A stretch of 64,000 nt of DNA, taken from contig JAEPNB010000011.1 in the NCBI GenBank assembly GCA_017643645.1, positions 1-64,000 on the forward strand, given 5' to 3'. The position numbers and the translations under genes are program-made. Each line of letters begins with the position of its first letter. Within the stretch, counting starts at the first letter, position 1. Below, piece by piece: positions 1 through 9,737 of this stretch. The notes under the pieces were generated by a model. That model saw nothing but the letters and a program-made list of their open reading frames with translations. It made no database searches and had not been told where the DNA came from. The stretch is from Balneola sp. Its GTDB lineage: Bacteria; Bacteroidota; Rhodothermia; Balneolales; Balneolaceae.

Positions 1-2
1 CA

Positions 3-95
3 CCTGAAAGGATTATTCCTGCTTCGCAGACGCATCCGGATCACGCTCTCTTCTCCGTCTTAAATACTAAGGGCGAATTTTTCAATAAATATCAC
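3..95 (+). CDS. possible C-terminal end of a gene cut by the window edge
   Basis: An open frame runs from the left edge to a TAA at 93-95 and encodes about 30 residues ending in GEFFNKYH. Its composition looks like protein, but no family can be recognised from so short a piece. Other frames are also briefly open, so this is only a tentative call. It would converge on rpsA. Confidence 0.25.
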
Positions 96-177
96 TAATA
101 AACTGTCAACAAATTATATGACATCTAGAAGAGGGAGACTGCTTCACTCCATTCGCAGATGGAGGTAATTATATAAA

Positions 178-213
178 ACAAAAAAAGGCATCCAAACTTA
201 ATTGGATGCCTTT
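178..213 (-). terminator. rho-independent terminator of the cmk-rpsA operon
   Basis: A perfect 12-bp inverted repeat, AAAGGCATCCAA (184-195) and TTGGATGCCTTT (202-213), has a short loop. On the minus strand it runs into a T tract, as expected just downstream of the rpsA stop codon. Confidence 0.85.
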
Positions 214-241
214 CTAAAATCTGAGACTAATCAGCTAAATA

Positions 242-2197
242 TTATTCAGCAGAGTCTTCGTCAGTGTCTTTTTTAGAGCTCTTGCTTGTAGACTTTTTAG
301 CAGCAGCTTCTTTTTCTTCTGCTTCCATTTTGTCTTTAAGAGCAGCCAATCCAGACATCTCACCTAATGTAGGTGCACCGGTTTCAACATCAGCAGCTTC
401 GATCTTCTTCTTAGCTTCTTTTGCTTTCTTCTGGTCTTTGTCTAACTGACTCAAGTTGATGCTTTTTGCCTCTTCGTTAAAGTCGAGTACAAATGCTTCT
501 ACTTTGTCGCCTTCTTTGAATTCAGGCTCAACAGCTTTTCCGTAGCTTAAGAATGCTTCAGCACCAAGAGCTAATTTCACAAAAGCGCCTTTGTCAGTTG
601 CTTTCACTACTTCACCTTCAACAGATGCGCCCGGAGCGTATTCTTTAGCATATTGAGTCCAAGGATTCTCTTGCACTTGCTTATGACCTAGTGTAATTCT
701 TCTGTTATCGAAATCAACACCAAGAATCACAACTTCGATTTCCTGATCTTTCTTAACGATCTCGTTCGGATGCTCAACTTTTTCAGTCCAGCTTAAGTCA
801 GAAACGTGAATCAAACCATCAATACCAGGCTCCAGCTCAACAAATACACCGAAGTTAGTAAGGTTTCTGATCACACCGTCATGCTTAGAACCAACTGGGA
901 ATCTTTCAAGAATATCAGCCCATGGATCGTTAGTCAATTGCTTAACACCAAGAGAAATTTTCTTCTCATCTTCGTTGATGTTCAACACGATACATTCTAC
1001 AACATCATCTTTCTGAACTAACTGAGATGGATGCTTGATATGCTGTGTCCATGACATTTCACTAATGTGAATAAGACCTTCAACACCTTTCTCAAGCTCA
1101 ACAAAAGCACCGTAGTCAGCGATAGAAACCACACGACCTTGTACTTTGTTTTCTTCAGGATACTTAGCATGAATTTCTTCCCACGGATGCGGTTGCAATT
1201 GCTTCAGTCCAAGAGAAACACGCTTGCTCTTCTCATCAAAGTCGATAACAGCAACGTTTAATCTCTGATCCAATTGAACGATCTCGTTTGGATTGTCAAC
1301 ACGTCCCCATGAAAGGTCAGTGATGTGAAGAAGTCCGTCAACGCCACCAAGATCGATGAATACACCGAAGTCAGTAATGTTTTTAACAGCACCTTCAAGA
1401 ACCTGACCGGCTTCGATCGTTTCAAGAATTTCTTCTCTCTGCTCTTCAAGATCACTTTCAATAAGAGCTCTGTGAGATACAACTACGTTTTCTGCAGCCA
1501 TGTTAAGCTTTACAACCTGGAATTCCATGGTTCTGCCTACATAAGCATCAAAGTCACGTACTGGACGTACATCAATTTGTGATCCCGGAAGGAACGCATC
1601 GATACCGAATACATCCACAACCATACCACCTTTAATTCTACGCTTGATGTAACCTTCAATAATAGTAGCTGATTCGTGAGAAGCTTCGATTTTCTCCCAC
1701 GCTTGCAGGATATCTGCTTTTCTTCTGGAAAGGATTAACTGACCGTCTTTATCTTCAACGCGATCAAGGAATACATCTACTTCGTCACCGGGAGCCATGC
1801 TCTCAAGTACAGAATTAGGGAATTCATTTACTGCAATGATTCCTTCTGATTTAAATCCGATGTCGATAACTACATATTTGTCATCAACAGATGCTACACG
1901 ACCTGTAATAATTTCTTTTTCTTCGATCTGATTGAGCGTATTCTCATACATTCCCATCATTTCGTTGTACTCGTCATCAGTATATTCATCTGATGGACTA
2001 GCTAATTGGTCGTAAGTGTACACATCACCTTCAACTTCACCGGTAAATACGTGAGTTAAAGTTTCAGCAGTTTCTTCAGCTTTAGCTTCTGCTTCTGTTG
2101 CTTCTTCTTCGGCTACTGTTGTTTCTGTTTCTTCAACAGCTTCAGTTGTAGTAGTTTCTTCCTGTTCGGTTTCTTGTTTATTTAATTCTTCGGTCAT
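242..2197 (-). CDS. rpsA: 30S ribosomal protein S1
   Basis: Ribosomal protein S1 helps bring mRNA to the 30S subunit, which matters in a lineage with weak Shine-Dalgarno sequences. The 651-aa product has six S1 (OB-fold) repeats starting near residues 96, 182, 267, 352, 438 and 525, with recurrent motifs such as GVFIDLGGVDGLLHITDLSW. It is longer than the roughly 560-aa E. coli protein because of an acidic Glu/Thr-rich extension of about 75 residues at the N-terminus and a Lys/Glu/Ser-rich tail after residue 590. It lies 54 bp downstream of cmk on the same strand, the classic cmk-rpsA arrangement, and is followed by a strong terminator. The family call is secure. The role of the acidic extension is unknown. 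Confidence 0.97.
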   Translation of the reverse strand: MTEELNKQETEQEETTTTEAVEETETTVAEEEATEAEAKAEETAETLTHVFTGEVEGDVYTYDQLASPSDEYTDDEYNEMMGMYENTLNQIEEKEIITGRVASVDDKYVVIDIGFKSEGIIAVNEFPNSVLESMAPGDEVDVFLDRVEDKDGQLILSRRKADILQAWEKIEASHESATIIEGYIKRRIKGGMVVDVFGIDAFLPGSQIDVRPVRDFDAYVGRTMEFQVVKLNMAAENVVVSHRALIESDLEEQREEILETIEAGQVLEGAVKNITDFGVFIDLGGVDGLLHITDLSWGRVDNPNEIVQLDQRLNVAVIDFDEKSKRVSLGLKQLQPHPWEEIHAKYPEENKVQGRVVSIADYGAFVELEKGVEGLIHISEMSWTQHIKHPSQLVQKDDVVECIVLNINEDEKKISLGVKQLTNDPWADILERFPVGSKHDGVIRNLTNFGVFVELEPGIDGLIHVSDLSWTEKVEHPNEIVKKDQEIEVVILGVDFDNRRITLGHKQVQENPWTQYAKEYAPGASVEGEVVKATDKGAFVKLALGAEAFLSYGKAVEPEFKEGDKVEAFVLDFNEEAKSINLSQLDKDQKKAKEAKKKIEAADVETGAPTLGEMSGLAALKDKMEAEEKEAAAKKSTSKSSKKDTDEDSAE

Positions 2198-2251
2198 TAT
2201 AAGTTTTGTTAATGTTTTACCTCACAACTGGCTTTCAACTGTGGGATAAGG

Positions 2252-2917
2252 TTATTGTTTGTTTGGTGGCATTATCTGCCGGACTCGTTCTGCGATCTGT
2301 GATACCTGCTCTTCAAAACTAAGTTCCGAAGTGTTAATCAAGATGGCATCGTCTGCTTGTTTCAGCGGATCAGATGCTCGGCTTGAATCAGCATTATCTC
2401 TGGATTCAAGGTTTGATTTGATTTCCTCTAACGAGGCATCCAAACCCTGGGCTTCCATTTCAGCTAATCGTCGCTTTGCTCTTTCATGGAGATCAGCAAC
2501 CATAAAAAATTTAAGTTCTGCATCCGGAAACACTGCTGTTCCCAGATCTCTGCCGTCAGCGATGTACACTCCGGTTTCAACTTCAGCTCTCATCAATTTA
2601 TTTATGTGAGACCTTACCATTGGATCGGAAGCTACTTTGCTTACAGCATTAGAAACTTTCATTTCTCTGATTTCATCAGACACTTCTTCCCCATTCAAAA
2701 AAGAATGGAAATTTTTATTTTTGAAATAAAATGAAATATCACTTTCTTTCAGGCGATCAAAGAACGAGGTTCCATTATCAAGTGATTCTAAATAGACGAG
2801 GGTTGCTACTCGATACAACGCTCCGGAATCCAAAAATTGGATCTGAAGTTGCTCGGCAATTGCCTTAGCTGTTGAACTTTTTCCCGACCCTGCAGGCCCA
2901 TCGATTACCACTATCAT
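2252..2917 (-). CDS. cmk: cytidylate kinase
   Basis: Cytidylate kinase phosphorylates CMP and dCMP using ATP in the cytoplasm, feeding nucleotide salvage and synthesis. The 221-aa product is the usual length. It starts with the P-loop GPAGSGKSST (residues 7-16). The NMP-binding insert follows, then DGRDLGTAVFPDAELKFF, and then the lid with RASDPLKQADDA, which is diagnostic of Cmk. It is the first gene of the cmk-rpsA pair and is divergent from rpsT across a 117-bp gap. Confidence 0.96.
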   Translation of the reverse strand: MIVVIDGPAGSGKSSTAKAIAEQLQIQFLDSGALYRVATLVYLESLDNGTSFFDRLKESDISFYFKNKNFHSFLNGEEVSDEIREMKVSNAVSKVASDPMVRSHINKLMRAEVETGVYIADGRDLGTAVFPDAELKFFMVADLHERAKRRLAEMEAQGLDASLEEIKSNLESRDNADSSRASDPLKQADDAILINTSELSFEEQVSQIAERVRQIMPPNKQ

Positions 2918-2963
2918 AATAGAAAGGCTAAATTAAACTTATTCCCGGAAATATTCAATCAAA

Positions 2964-2996
2964 TGTTGAATAATGTTTAACATTCCCGTAATTTTG
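2964..2996 (+). promoter_or_regulatory. candidate Bacteroidota-type promoter of rpsT
   Basis: TAATTTTG (2989-2996) matches the TAnnTTTG -7 consensus of Bacteroidota. A TTG (2966-2968) lies 20 bp upstream in the place of the -33 element. It sits about 40 bp before the rpsT start codon. The call rests on motif match only. Confidence 0.4.
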
Positions 2997-3034
2997 GTGA
3001 CTGAAAAACTTTACATCAAATTCGACTATAAGTC

Positions 3035-3286
3035 ATGCCACAAACTAAACAAGCGATTAAACGAGTTCGCCAAGCTGAAAAAAGTAAGAAGCACAACCGC
3101 GCTCGTAAATCAAAAATGAGAATGCTTATCAAAGACGTAATGACCGCTACTGATAAGAAAGAAGCAGAAAAGCTGTTAAAAGAAGCTGTTTCTTACGTTG
3201 ACAGAATGAGTGTTAAAGGCATCGTTCACAAAAACAATGCTGCACGCAAGAAAGCCGCTCTTACTAAGCACGTAAACAGTTTATAA
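3035..3286 (+). CDS. rpsT: 30S ribosomal protein S20
   Basis: S20 is a small helical primary 16S rRNA-binding protein of the 30S subunit. The product is 83 aa, normal for the family. It has the basic N-terminus MPQTKQAIKRVRQAEK and the C-terminal KGIVHKNNAARKKAALTKHV block typical of S20. gpmI starts 12 bp downstream on the same strand, so the two may be co-transcribed. Confidence 0.96.
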   Translation: MPQTKQAIKRVRQAEKSKKHNRARKSKMRMLIKDVMTATDKKEAEKLLKEAVSYVDRMSVKGIVHKNNAARKKAALTKHVNSL

Positions 3287-3298
3287 GATCTTTATTTG

Positions 3299-4819
3299 AT
3301 GGCCAACTCCCGATCTAAAGCACTTTTAGTAATTTTAGATGGATACGGGTTGGCCGAAGATCCTTCTGTCAGCGCAATTGATAAAGCTGACAAGCCTTTC
3401 TTAGATCATCTTTTTGCAACGTATCCGAATACTCACCTCTCAGCGAGCGGAGATAACGTTGGATTACCCGAAGGACAATTTGGTAATTCCGAAGTAGGAC
3501 ACCTTAATATTGGTGCGGGAAGAATTGTACGTCAGGAACTCTCAAGAATAAATCTTGCCATTAAAAATGGAGATTTTTTTGAGAACGAAGTTCTTCTGGA
3601 AGCAATTCAAAAAGCAAAGTCGAAAAACAAAATTCATCTTTTTGGGCTTTTTTCTGATGGTGGTGTGCACAGCCACAACGATCATTTGTTCGCGCTTTTA
3701 GAACTTTGCGAAAAAGAAGGGATCGAAAATGTATATGTACATGCTTTCACGGATGGAAGAGACACCGCTCCGAATGGAGGCAAAAAGTACGCTCAGGAAT
3801 TCAGTAAAAAAGCTGAAGAGATCGGCGTTGGCAAATTAGCTTCCGTAATTGGTCGTTATTATGCTATGGACAGAGATAACCGCTGGGAACGCGTTCAACT
3901 GGCTTACGATCTTTTAGTAAATGGTGAAGGAGAGTTTTTTGAGAGTTCAGATGAAGCTTTTGATTCTTCTTACTCTGATGGAGTAACTGATGAGTTCATC
4001 AAACCCATTCTCTTAGACAAAAATTCTGAGTCCAGAATTGAAAAAGATGACTCAATAATTTTCTACAATATCAGAGGTGACAGAGCCAGAGAAATTTCTA
4101 GAGCGCTGAATGAGAAAGAGTTCAATGAGTTTGAAGTCAATGATCTTAATCTACATTACGCTACCTTCACTTCTTACGATGAGACTTTTGAGTTTGCTCA
4201 TGTAGCATATCCCCCTCAGGAATTAAAGAATACATTAGGAGAGTGGGTAAGTAAGCAAGGAAAGAAACAATTCCGCATTGCTGAAACTGAAAAATACCCA
4301 CATGTAACGTATTTCTTTAATGGTGGCGTTGAGATTCCCAATGAAGGCGAAGACAGGCTGGTTATTCCAAGCCCTAAAGTTGCTACTTACGATCTTCAAC
4401 CAGAGATGAATGCCGATCAGGTTACCCAAGCTCTTTGTGAGCGCCTTGAATCAGAAGTGTATGATCTCGTAATTCTGAATTTTGCCAATCCTGACATGGT
4501 TGGACATACCGGCGTTATGGAAGCTGCTGTCAAAGCCGTTGAGACCATCGATAAGGAATTAAAAAAGGTGATCGAAACTGCCAATGCACACGGTTATACT
4601 TCTTTGATTATAGCCGATCACGGAAATGCAGATCAAATGATCAAACCCGACGGAAGTCCTCATACAGCACATACTACCGCACTTGTTCCCGCTATTTTAG
4701 TAAATCATCCCGAATCACCAGAAATGCACCCGGGAATCCTTGCTGATGTCGCTCCTACCCTTTTAAAGTGCATGAAAACCGATCAACCTGAAGAAATGTC
4801 GGGAACCCCTCTTTTTTAA
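3299..4819 (+). CDS. gpmI: 2,3-bisphosphoglycerate-independent phosphoglycerate mutase
   Basis: GpmI interconverts 3-phosphoglycerate and 2-phosphoglycerate in glycolysis and gluconeogenesis using two Mn ions and a phosphoserine. The product of about 506 aa has LDGYG at the N-terminus (metal site), GNSEVGHLN with the phospho-accepting Ser, TDGRDT, and the C-terminal ADHGNAD and PHTAHT metal-ligand motifs. Length is typical (about 510 aa). The open frame also begins with TTG at 3296, one codon upstream. I prefer the ATG at 3299. Confidence 0.96.
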   Translation: MANSRSKALLVILDGYGLAEDPSVSAIDKADKPFLDHLFATYPNTHLSASGDNVGLPEGQFGNSEVGHLNIGAGRIVRQELSRINLAIKNGDFFENEVLLEAIQKAKSKNKIHLFGLFSDGGVHSHNDHLFALLELCEKEGIENVYVHAFTDGRDTAPNGGKKYAQEFSKKAEEIGVGKLASVIGRYYAMDRDNRWERVQLAYDLLVNGEGEFFESSDEAFDSSYSDGVTDEFIKPILLDKNSESRIEKDDSIIFYNIRGDRAREISRALNEKEFNEFEVNDLNLHYATFTSYDETFEFAHVAYPPQELKNTLGEWVSKQGKKQFRIAETEKYPHVTYFFNGGVEIPNEGEDRLVIPSPKVATYDLQPEMNADQVTQALCERLESEVYDLVILNFANPDMVGHTGVMEAAVKAVETIDKELKKVIETANAHGYTSLIIADHGNADQMIKPDGSPHTAHTTALVPAILVNHPESPEMHPGILADVAPTLLKCMKTDQPEEMSGTPLF

Positions 4820-4964
4820 TCCCATTCTGTCTGCATTTTTTTTGCAATTAGCTACATGCCCTGCTACATTCAAAAAAGAATGAACTAAAGTTATGTCGGG
4901 CTCGTTTTTTGCATAGGCGTAACACATAAGAGAAACATAATAAAAGACAGAAGGACCTACCATT

Positions 4965-7550
4965 ATGGAGGGCAATTTTTCAAGTAAAGTTAGGGACGTA
5001 ATTCAATTCAGTAGAGAAGAAGCACTGCGTTTGGGTCACGACTACATTGGCACTGAACATCTCATTCTGGGTATTGTACGATTAGGAGATGGAGTTGCGA
5101 TTCGGATTCTTAAAAATTTAGATTGCGATCTTTTCAAATTAAAAAAGACTATTGAAGATACAGTAAGAGGAACAGGTGGTTCCGTTACTGTGGGAAATAT
5201 TCCACTCACGAAGCAAGCTGAAAAAGTATTACGGATTACATATTTAGAAGCTAAACTGTATAAAAGTGACACCATCGGCACAGAGCATTTATTATTGTCA
5301 CTTTTAAGAGATGATGAAAACATCGCTGCTCAAATTCTGCAGCAATTCAGCGTTTCTTATGATTCTGTTCGTGAAGAATTAGATCTTATTATCTCAGGAA
5401 AAACCAGAGATGAAGATTTAGATTCTTCTTCCCTCTCTGCAAGCGTTGCGCCTTCAGGAGGTTCACAAGGTTCCGGAAGCTCTAGAGAAAAGAAAATGGA
5501 AAAATCAAAAACACCGGTCCTCGATAACTTTGGTCGGGACCTCACTCAAATGGCTATTGATGGAAAATTAGATCCAATCATCGGTCGTGACAAGGAAATT
5601 GAACGAGTAGCTCAGGTGTTGAGCCGTCGTAAGAAAAACAATCCTGTTCTGATAGGTGAACCGGGTGTTGGTAAAACTGCTATTGCCGAAGGACTGGCAG
5701 ACAGAATTATAGAAAGAAAAGTATCTCGTGTGTTATACGACAAACGAGTGATCGCTCTTGATCTGGCTGCATTGGTTGCAGGCACAAAATACCGCGGTCA
5801 GTTTGAAGAACGCATGAAAGCGATCATGACAGAACTTGAAAAAACAGATAATGTAATTCTATTTATTGATGAGCTACATACCATTGTTGGAGCAGGTGGA
5901 GCCAGTGGCTCTTTAGATGCCTCAAATATGTTAAAGCCGGCTTTGGCTCGTGGAGACATTCAAGCTATCGGAGCGACTACTTTGAACGAGTATCGTCAGT
6001 TTATTGAAAAAGATGGCGCACTCGAACGTAGATTCCAAAAGATCATGGTCGATCCAACAACTCCGGAAGAAACCATTGAGATCTTAAAGCAGATCAAACC
6101 AAAGTATGAGAAGCATCATGGTGTTCGTTACAAAGATGACGCCATTGAAGCTTGTGTTTCTTTGACCGACCGATATGTAACTGATCATTTCTTACCGGAT
6201 AAAGCTATTGATGCACTGGATGAAGCCGGTGCAAGAGTTCACTTGTCGAATATCACTGTTCCAAAACATATCATTGATCTGGAAGAACAAATAGAATCCA
6301 CAGGCCATGACAAAAACAGCATGGTCAAAAAGCAAAGATTCGAAGAAGCCGCTCGCTTACGAGACACCGAAAAACGCTTGATTGAAGATCTTGAAGTTGC
6401 ACAAAAAGAATGGGACAAAGAATCTGAAAGCATTTTATTTGATGTGGAAGAGGACGATGTCGCTTCCGTTATTGCAATGATGAGCGGTGTGCCCGTGAAC
6501 AAGATCAGCCAGAATGAAGGTCAGAAACTTCTGAAAATGAAGGAAAGTCTTGCCGGAAAAGTGGTTGGGCAAAGCGAAGCTATTCTTAAGCTTACCAAAG
6601 CTATTCAAAGAACCCGCGCCGGATTGAAAGATCCTTCAAGACCGATCGGTTCATTCGTATTCTTAGGACCAACCGGTGTTGGTAAAACAGAACTTGCTAA
6701 AGTACTCGCCAAATATCTCTTTGATAAGGAAGACTCTTTGATACGAGTTGACATGAGTGAGTATATGGAAAAGTTCTCCGTTTCCAGATTGGTTGGAGCG
6801 CCTCCGGGATATGTTGGATATGAAGAAGGCGGAATTCTTACCGAAAAAGTTCGTCGCAAGCCGTATAGTGTAGTTCTTCTTGATGAGATAGAGAAAGCAC
6901 ACCCTGATGTATTCAATATTTTACTTCAGGTTCTGGATGATGGGATTCTGACTGATAGTTTAGGAAGACGAGTTGATTTCAGAAATACGATTATCATTAT
7001 GACTTCAAATATCGGAGCACGTGATATCCGCAACCTTGGAAAAGGAATCGGGTTTGGCGGACCGGACGAAGGTACTTTTGATTATGCTAAAATGAAGTCA
7101 ACCATTCAGGATGCTCTGAAGAAAGTATTCAATCCGGAATTCCTGAACAGAATTGATGATGTGATCACATTCAAGCCTCTTGAAAAACAAGATATCTTTG
7201 AGATCATCGACATTATTTCTGATGAATTATTTAAAAGAATTAAGGAAATCGGCTATACGGTTGATATCACTAAAGGAGCCAAGGAATTTATCACTGATAA
7301 AGGGTTTGATCCCAAATATGGTGCAAGGCCTCTTAAGCGTGCAATTCAAAAGTACATTGAAGATCCATTGGCAGAAGAAATTCTGGAAAATAAGAAGGAA
7401 ATAGGATCTACCATTAAGATCAAGATGAACAAATCCAGAGATGGGTTGGAATTCGACTGGACCAAACCTGATCCTAAAACAGTTAAAGAAAACGAAGCAA
7501 AAGCTTCTGAGGAAGAAGACGCTTCTAAAGAAGCCAAAAAAGAAGCTTAA
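4965..7550 (+). CDS. clpC: ATP-dependent Clp protease ATPase subunit ClpC
   Basis: ClpC is a hexameric AAA+ unfoldase that feeds substrates to ClpP and takes part in protein quality control. The 861-aa product has a double Clp_N repeat (residues about 3-145), a D1 AAA+ module with Walker A GEPGVGKT near residue 231, and a UVR-type middle domain ([11 protein letters not shown], near 455). The D2 module carries GPTGVGKT near 568 and ends in the conserved [10 protein letters not shown] block. A charged Lys/Glu/Ala tail follows. The UVR motif and short middle domain separate it from ClpB. A 145-bp gap separates it from gpmI, and a strong hairpin terminates it. Confidence 0.95.
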   Translation: MEGNFSSKVRDVIQFSREEALRLGHDYIGTEHLILGIVRLGDGVAIRILKNLDCDLFKLKKTIEDTVRGTGGSVTVGNIPLTKQAEKVLRITYLEAKLYKSDTIGTEHLLLSLLRDDENIAAQILQQFSVSYDSVREELDLIISGKTRDEDLDSSSLSASVAPSGGSQGSGSSREKKMEKSKTPVLDNFGRDLTQMAIDGKLDPIIGRDKEIERVAQVLSRRKKNNPVLIGEPGVGKTAIAEGLADRIIERKVSRVLYDKRVIALDLAALVAGTKYRGQFEERMKAIMTELEKTDNVILFIDELHTIVGAGGASGSLDASNMLKPALARGDIQAIGATTLNEYRQFIEKDGALERRFQKIMVDPTTPEETIEILKQIKPKYEKHHGVRYKDDAIEACVSLTDRYVTDHFLPDKAIDALDEAGARVHLSNITVPKHIIDLEEQIESTGHDKNSMVKKQRFEEAARLRDTEKRLIEDLEVAQKEWDKESESILFDVEEDDVASVIAMMSGVPVNKISQNEGQKLLKMKESLAGKVVGQSEAILKLTKAIQRTRAGLKDPSRPIGSFVFLGPTGVGKTELAKVLAKYLFDKEDSLIRVDMSEYMEKFSVSRLVGAPPGYVGYEEGGILTEKVRRKPYSVVLLDEIEKAHPDVFNILLQVLDDGILTDSLGRRVDFRNTIIIMTSNIGARDIRNLGKGIGFGGPDEGTFDYAKMKSTIQDALKKVFNPEFLNRIDDVITFKPLEKQDIFEIIDIISDELFKRIKEIGYTVDITKGAKEFITDKGFDPKYGARPLKRAIQKYIEDPLAEEILENKKEIGSTIKIKMNKSRDGLEFDWTKPDPKTVKENEAKASEEEDASKEAKKEA

Positions 7551-7555
7551 TCATT

Positions 7556-7587
7556 AAAAAGCCTCATCACTTGATGAGGCTTTTTTT
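7556..7587. terminator. bidirectional terminator between clpC and the convergent propeller gene
   Basis: The near-perfect inverted repeat AAAAAGCCTCATCA (7556-7569) and TGATGAGGCTTTTT (7572-7585) has a 2-nt loop, with T and A runs on both sides. It can terminate both clpC and the convergent gene that ends at 7596. Confidence 0.88.
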
Positions 7588-7595
7588 TATGCTCT

Positions 7596-8576
7596 TTAGA
7601 AACTCGCCTTCAGGTTCAGGTCTTTGCTCATTCCGGTAATGGTATAATTGAACCGACTGTTTTTGTTCATGGAAATATTAGCCAATTCAGCAATTTGAAT
7701 AGTACCTGAATATTTTTGGCTTGCTATTTTTCTGGATGCTACGTTGATAATTCTTACTTCGATATCAGATAAAGTGGTTCCGTTTAAATCTCCGGTTAAA
7801 CCAACAATAGTTTGATCTGAAGAGCTGTAATTTGCAAACTGAAGAGTACCGTTTCTGAAACTGCTACTCCCGATTCTCTCTCCGCTCAATACATTATAAA
7901 CTGCCACTCTTCCTTCCGAAAAAACAGTCAGAGTAGAACCACTTCCATATAAATTCAGTCCTTTAACTTTTCTGTCAAAAGCTATTTTTCTGATCTCATT
8001 ACCATAACGATCCATAACCGTAACTTCATCATCACTCCCTTCCTTACCGGAAGCTATTGCGATGAATTCACCGGACTCCGATACACGAACTGCTCTGATT
8101 TCCTGATCTGCTCTGTAAAAAATATCACGCTCGGAATTTTCTAATCCTATTATTTTAGCTCGAGAACCTCTTTTATCACCATTCCTGACTTGCGGATTGT
8201 AGAGTACAATTGTTTTCCCCATAGGATCTGTAGCAAGCTCTGAGATTTTTTCACCGTCTTCGCTATTTGAGCTGTTAGAAATCGGACGAATTACACTCCC
8301 AAAAGAATCAAATAACACAAAATTAGCTATATTTTCACGAACAATATACGCTCCGTTTTGCAATGGATAGATCTTGAATGAAGGATCGTTGTTTACAGCA
8401 TTATATTTACCGGAATTAATAACCTTATCATTAGACTCCATAATCTGTATCGTATTGGAGTTAACTGCCCCCTTAAGATATGATGAACCGGAAGAACTCT
8501 CCGATATACTCAACGATTGACTAAAGAGTGAGGAGGATAATAATCCTGCTAAAAAAATAAGTGGAAAAGTTTTCAT
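7596..8576 (-). CDS. secreted beta-propeller-like protein of unknown function
   Basis: The function is not recognised. The 326-aa product starts with a likely signal peptide (MKTFPLIFLAGLLSSSLFSQ), so it is probably periplasmic or surface-exposed. The rest is beta-rich and shows repeated units of about 40-50 residues of the type 'ISELATDPMGKTIVLYN', 'VSESGEFIAIASG' and 'YGSGSTLTVFSEG', resembling WD40/YVTN-type propeller blades. No catalytic motif is visible. It is transcribed alone, convergent with clpC and divergent from the epimerase gene. Confidence 0.7.
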   Translation of the reverse strand: MKTFPLIFLAGLLSSSLFSQSLSISESSSGSSYLKGAVNSNTIQIMESNDKVINSGKYNAVNNDPSFKIYPLQNGAYIVRENIANFVLFDSFGSVIRPISNSSNSEDGEKISELATDPMGKTIVLYNPQVRNGDKRGSRAKIIGLENSERDIFYRADQEIRAVRVSESGEFIAIASGKEGSDDEVTVMDRYGNEIRKIAFDRKVKGLNLYGSGSTLTVFSEGRVAVYNVLSGERIGSSSFRNGTLQFANYSSSDQTIVGLTGDLNGTTLSDIEVRIINVASRKIASQKYSGTIQIAELANISMNKNSRFNYTITGMSKDLNLKASF

Positions 8577-8692
8577 ATATATTTCAGAAGTTAATTCGTA
8601 CCAAAGAACGGGATTTTTAAAGAATATTTCTGCTTTTCCTCGTCCTTTTTTGCAAAATGTCTATCTTTAGGAAACTTCAAAACAATTGATTC

Positions 8693-9736
8693 ATGAAATA
8701 TCACCTTATTACCGGTGGATGCGGCTTTGTTGGCAGAAACTTTGTTAAGCGCCTCCACTCAACTACGAACGATACTATCCTTTTTATTGACGATCTCTCG
8801 GTTGGAACTCATCCTTCCACCTGGCTTCCGGAAGGAACTCCTTCACGCTCAGAGAACGGACTCGAGTTTTTTGGTGAAGATGAAAGAATGATATTTCTGA
8901 AACAAGATGCCCGGTACTTTATCCGTGAAATGCTGGACGATCAGGAATACATCAAGAAAACATATAAGCTTGACGTTACTTCTTTTGAAGATGTATTCCA
9001 CTTTGCTGCAATTGTAGGTGGTAGAGCAAAGATCGATGGTGATCCAATGATGGTAGCTCTCGATCTTTCCATTGATGCTGAATTCTTCCTTTGGGTTTGT
9101 CGTCAAAAGCCAACTCGTGTTCTTTATCCAAGTTCAAGTGCAGCGTATCCTGTTGATCTTCAGACGGAATCAGATGCCATCGCTCTTTCAGAAAGCGATA
9201 TCAATTTCAAAAAAATGGGTCAACCCGATATGACCTATGGTTGGTCTAAGTTAACCGGTGAATATCTGGCCAGTATCGCTGCGGAATACTATGATGTATC
9301 TGTAACCTGCATCAGACCTTTCAGTGGCTATGGAGAAGACCAAGACCTCTCCTACCCTGTACCTGCTATTGCTCGGCGTGCAGCTCTAAAAGAAAACCCT
9401 TTTGAAGTGTGGGGAACCGGAAAACAAGGTCGTGATTTCGTACACATTGATGATGTAATGGATTGTACTTTGCTCGCCATGGATCACATAACTGATGGAA
9501 GTGCCATCAACATAGGAAGTGGAAGACTTACTACTTTCTTAGAACTCATTGAAGTGTTTACTTCATTTGCTGATTACTCTCCGGAGATCAAAACTCTCCT
9601 CGACAAACCTGTTGGCGTTCACTCCCGTTATGGAAAAATGGATTATGTTAAAGAGCGATTAGGCTGGGAACCGAAATTATCTCTGGAAGAAGGTATGCGT
9701 CGGGTGTATGATGTAGCCGTTAAAAAATATACCTGA
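8693..9736 (+). CDS. NAD-dependent sugar-nucleotide epimerase/dehydratase (extended SDR)
   Basis: This is an extended short-chain dehydrogenase/reductase, probably acting on a nucleotide sugar in the cytoplasm. The 347-aa product has the Rossmann motif TGGCGFVG (residues 7-14), a YPSSSAAYP strand supplying the catalytic Ser, and the YxxxK pair in TYGWSKLTGEY. It also has the R-P-F-S-GYG and GRDFVHIDDV segments typical of the family. The substrate cannot be fixed by reading. It resembles GDP-mannose 3,5-epimerase and UDP-glucose 4-epimerase relatives. The following glycosyltransferase starts 1 bp after its stop, so the pair probably supplies and transfers one sugar to a glycan. Confidence 0.88.
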   Translation: MKYHLITGGCGFVGRNFVKRLHSTTNDTILFIDDLSVGTHPSTWLPEGTPSRSENGLEFFGEDERMIFLKQDARYFIREMLDDQEYIKKTYKLDVTSFEDVFHFAAIVGGRAKIDGDPMMVALDLSIDAEFFLWVCRQKPTRVLYPSSSAAYPVDLQTESDAIALSESDINFKKMGQPDMTYGWSKLTGEYLASIAAEYYDVSVTCIRPFSGYGEDQDLSYPVPAIARRAALKENPFEVWGTGKQGRDFVHIDDVMDCTLLAMDHITDGSAINIGSGRLTTFLELIEVFTSFADYSPEIKTLLDKPVGVHSRYGKMDYVKERLGWEPKLSLEEGMRRVYDVAVKKYT

Positions 9737-9737
9737 T

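Noticed and set aside
806-1582. Plus-strand open frames opposite rpsA
   Set aside because: They are antisense shadows of the S1 repeats, recurring with the repeat period, and have no protein-like features.
2225-2248. Possible attenuator hairpin between cmk and rpsA
   Set aside because: Only about four continuous pairs (CACA/TGTG) form; too weak.
8662-8669. TATCTTTA as a -7 box for the epimerase gene
   Set aside because: It matches 7 of 8 but the nearby TTTTTTG is only about 9 bp upstream, too close for a -33 element.
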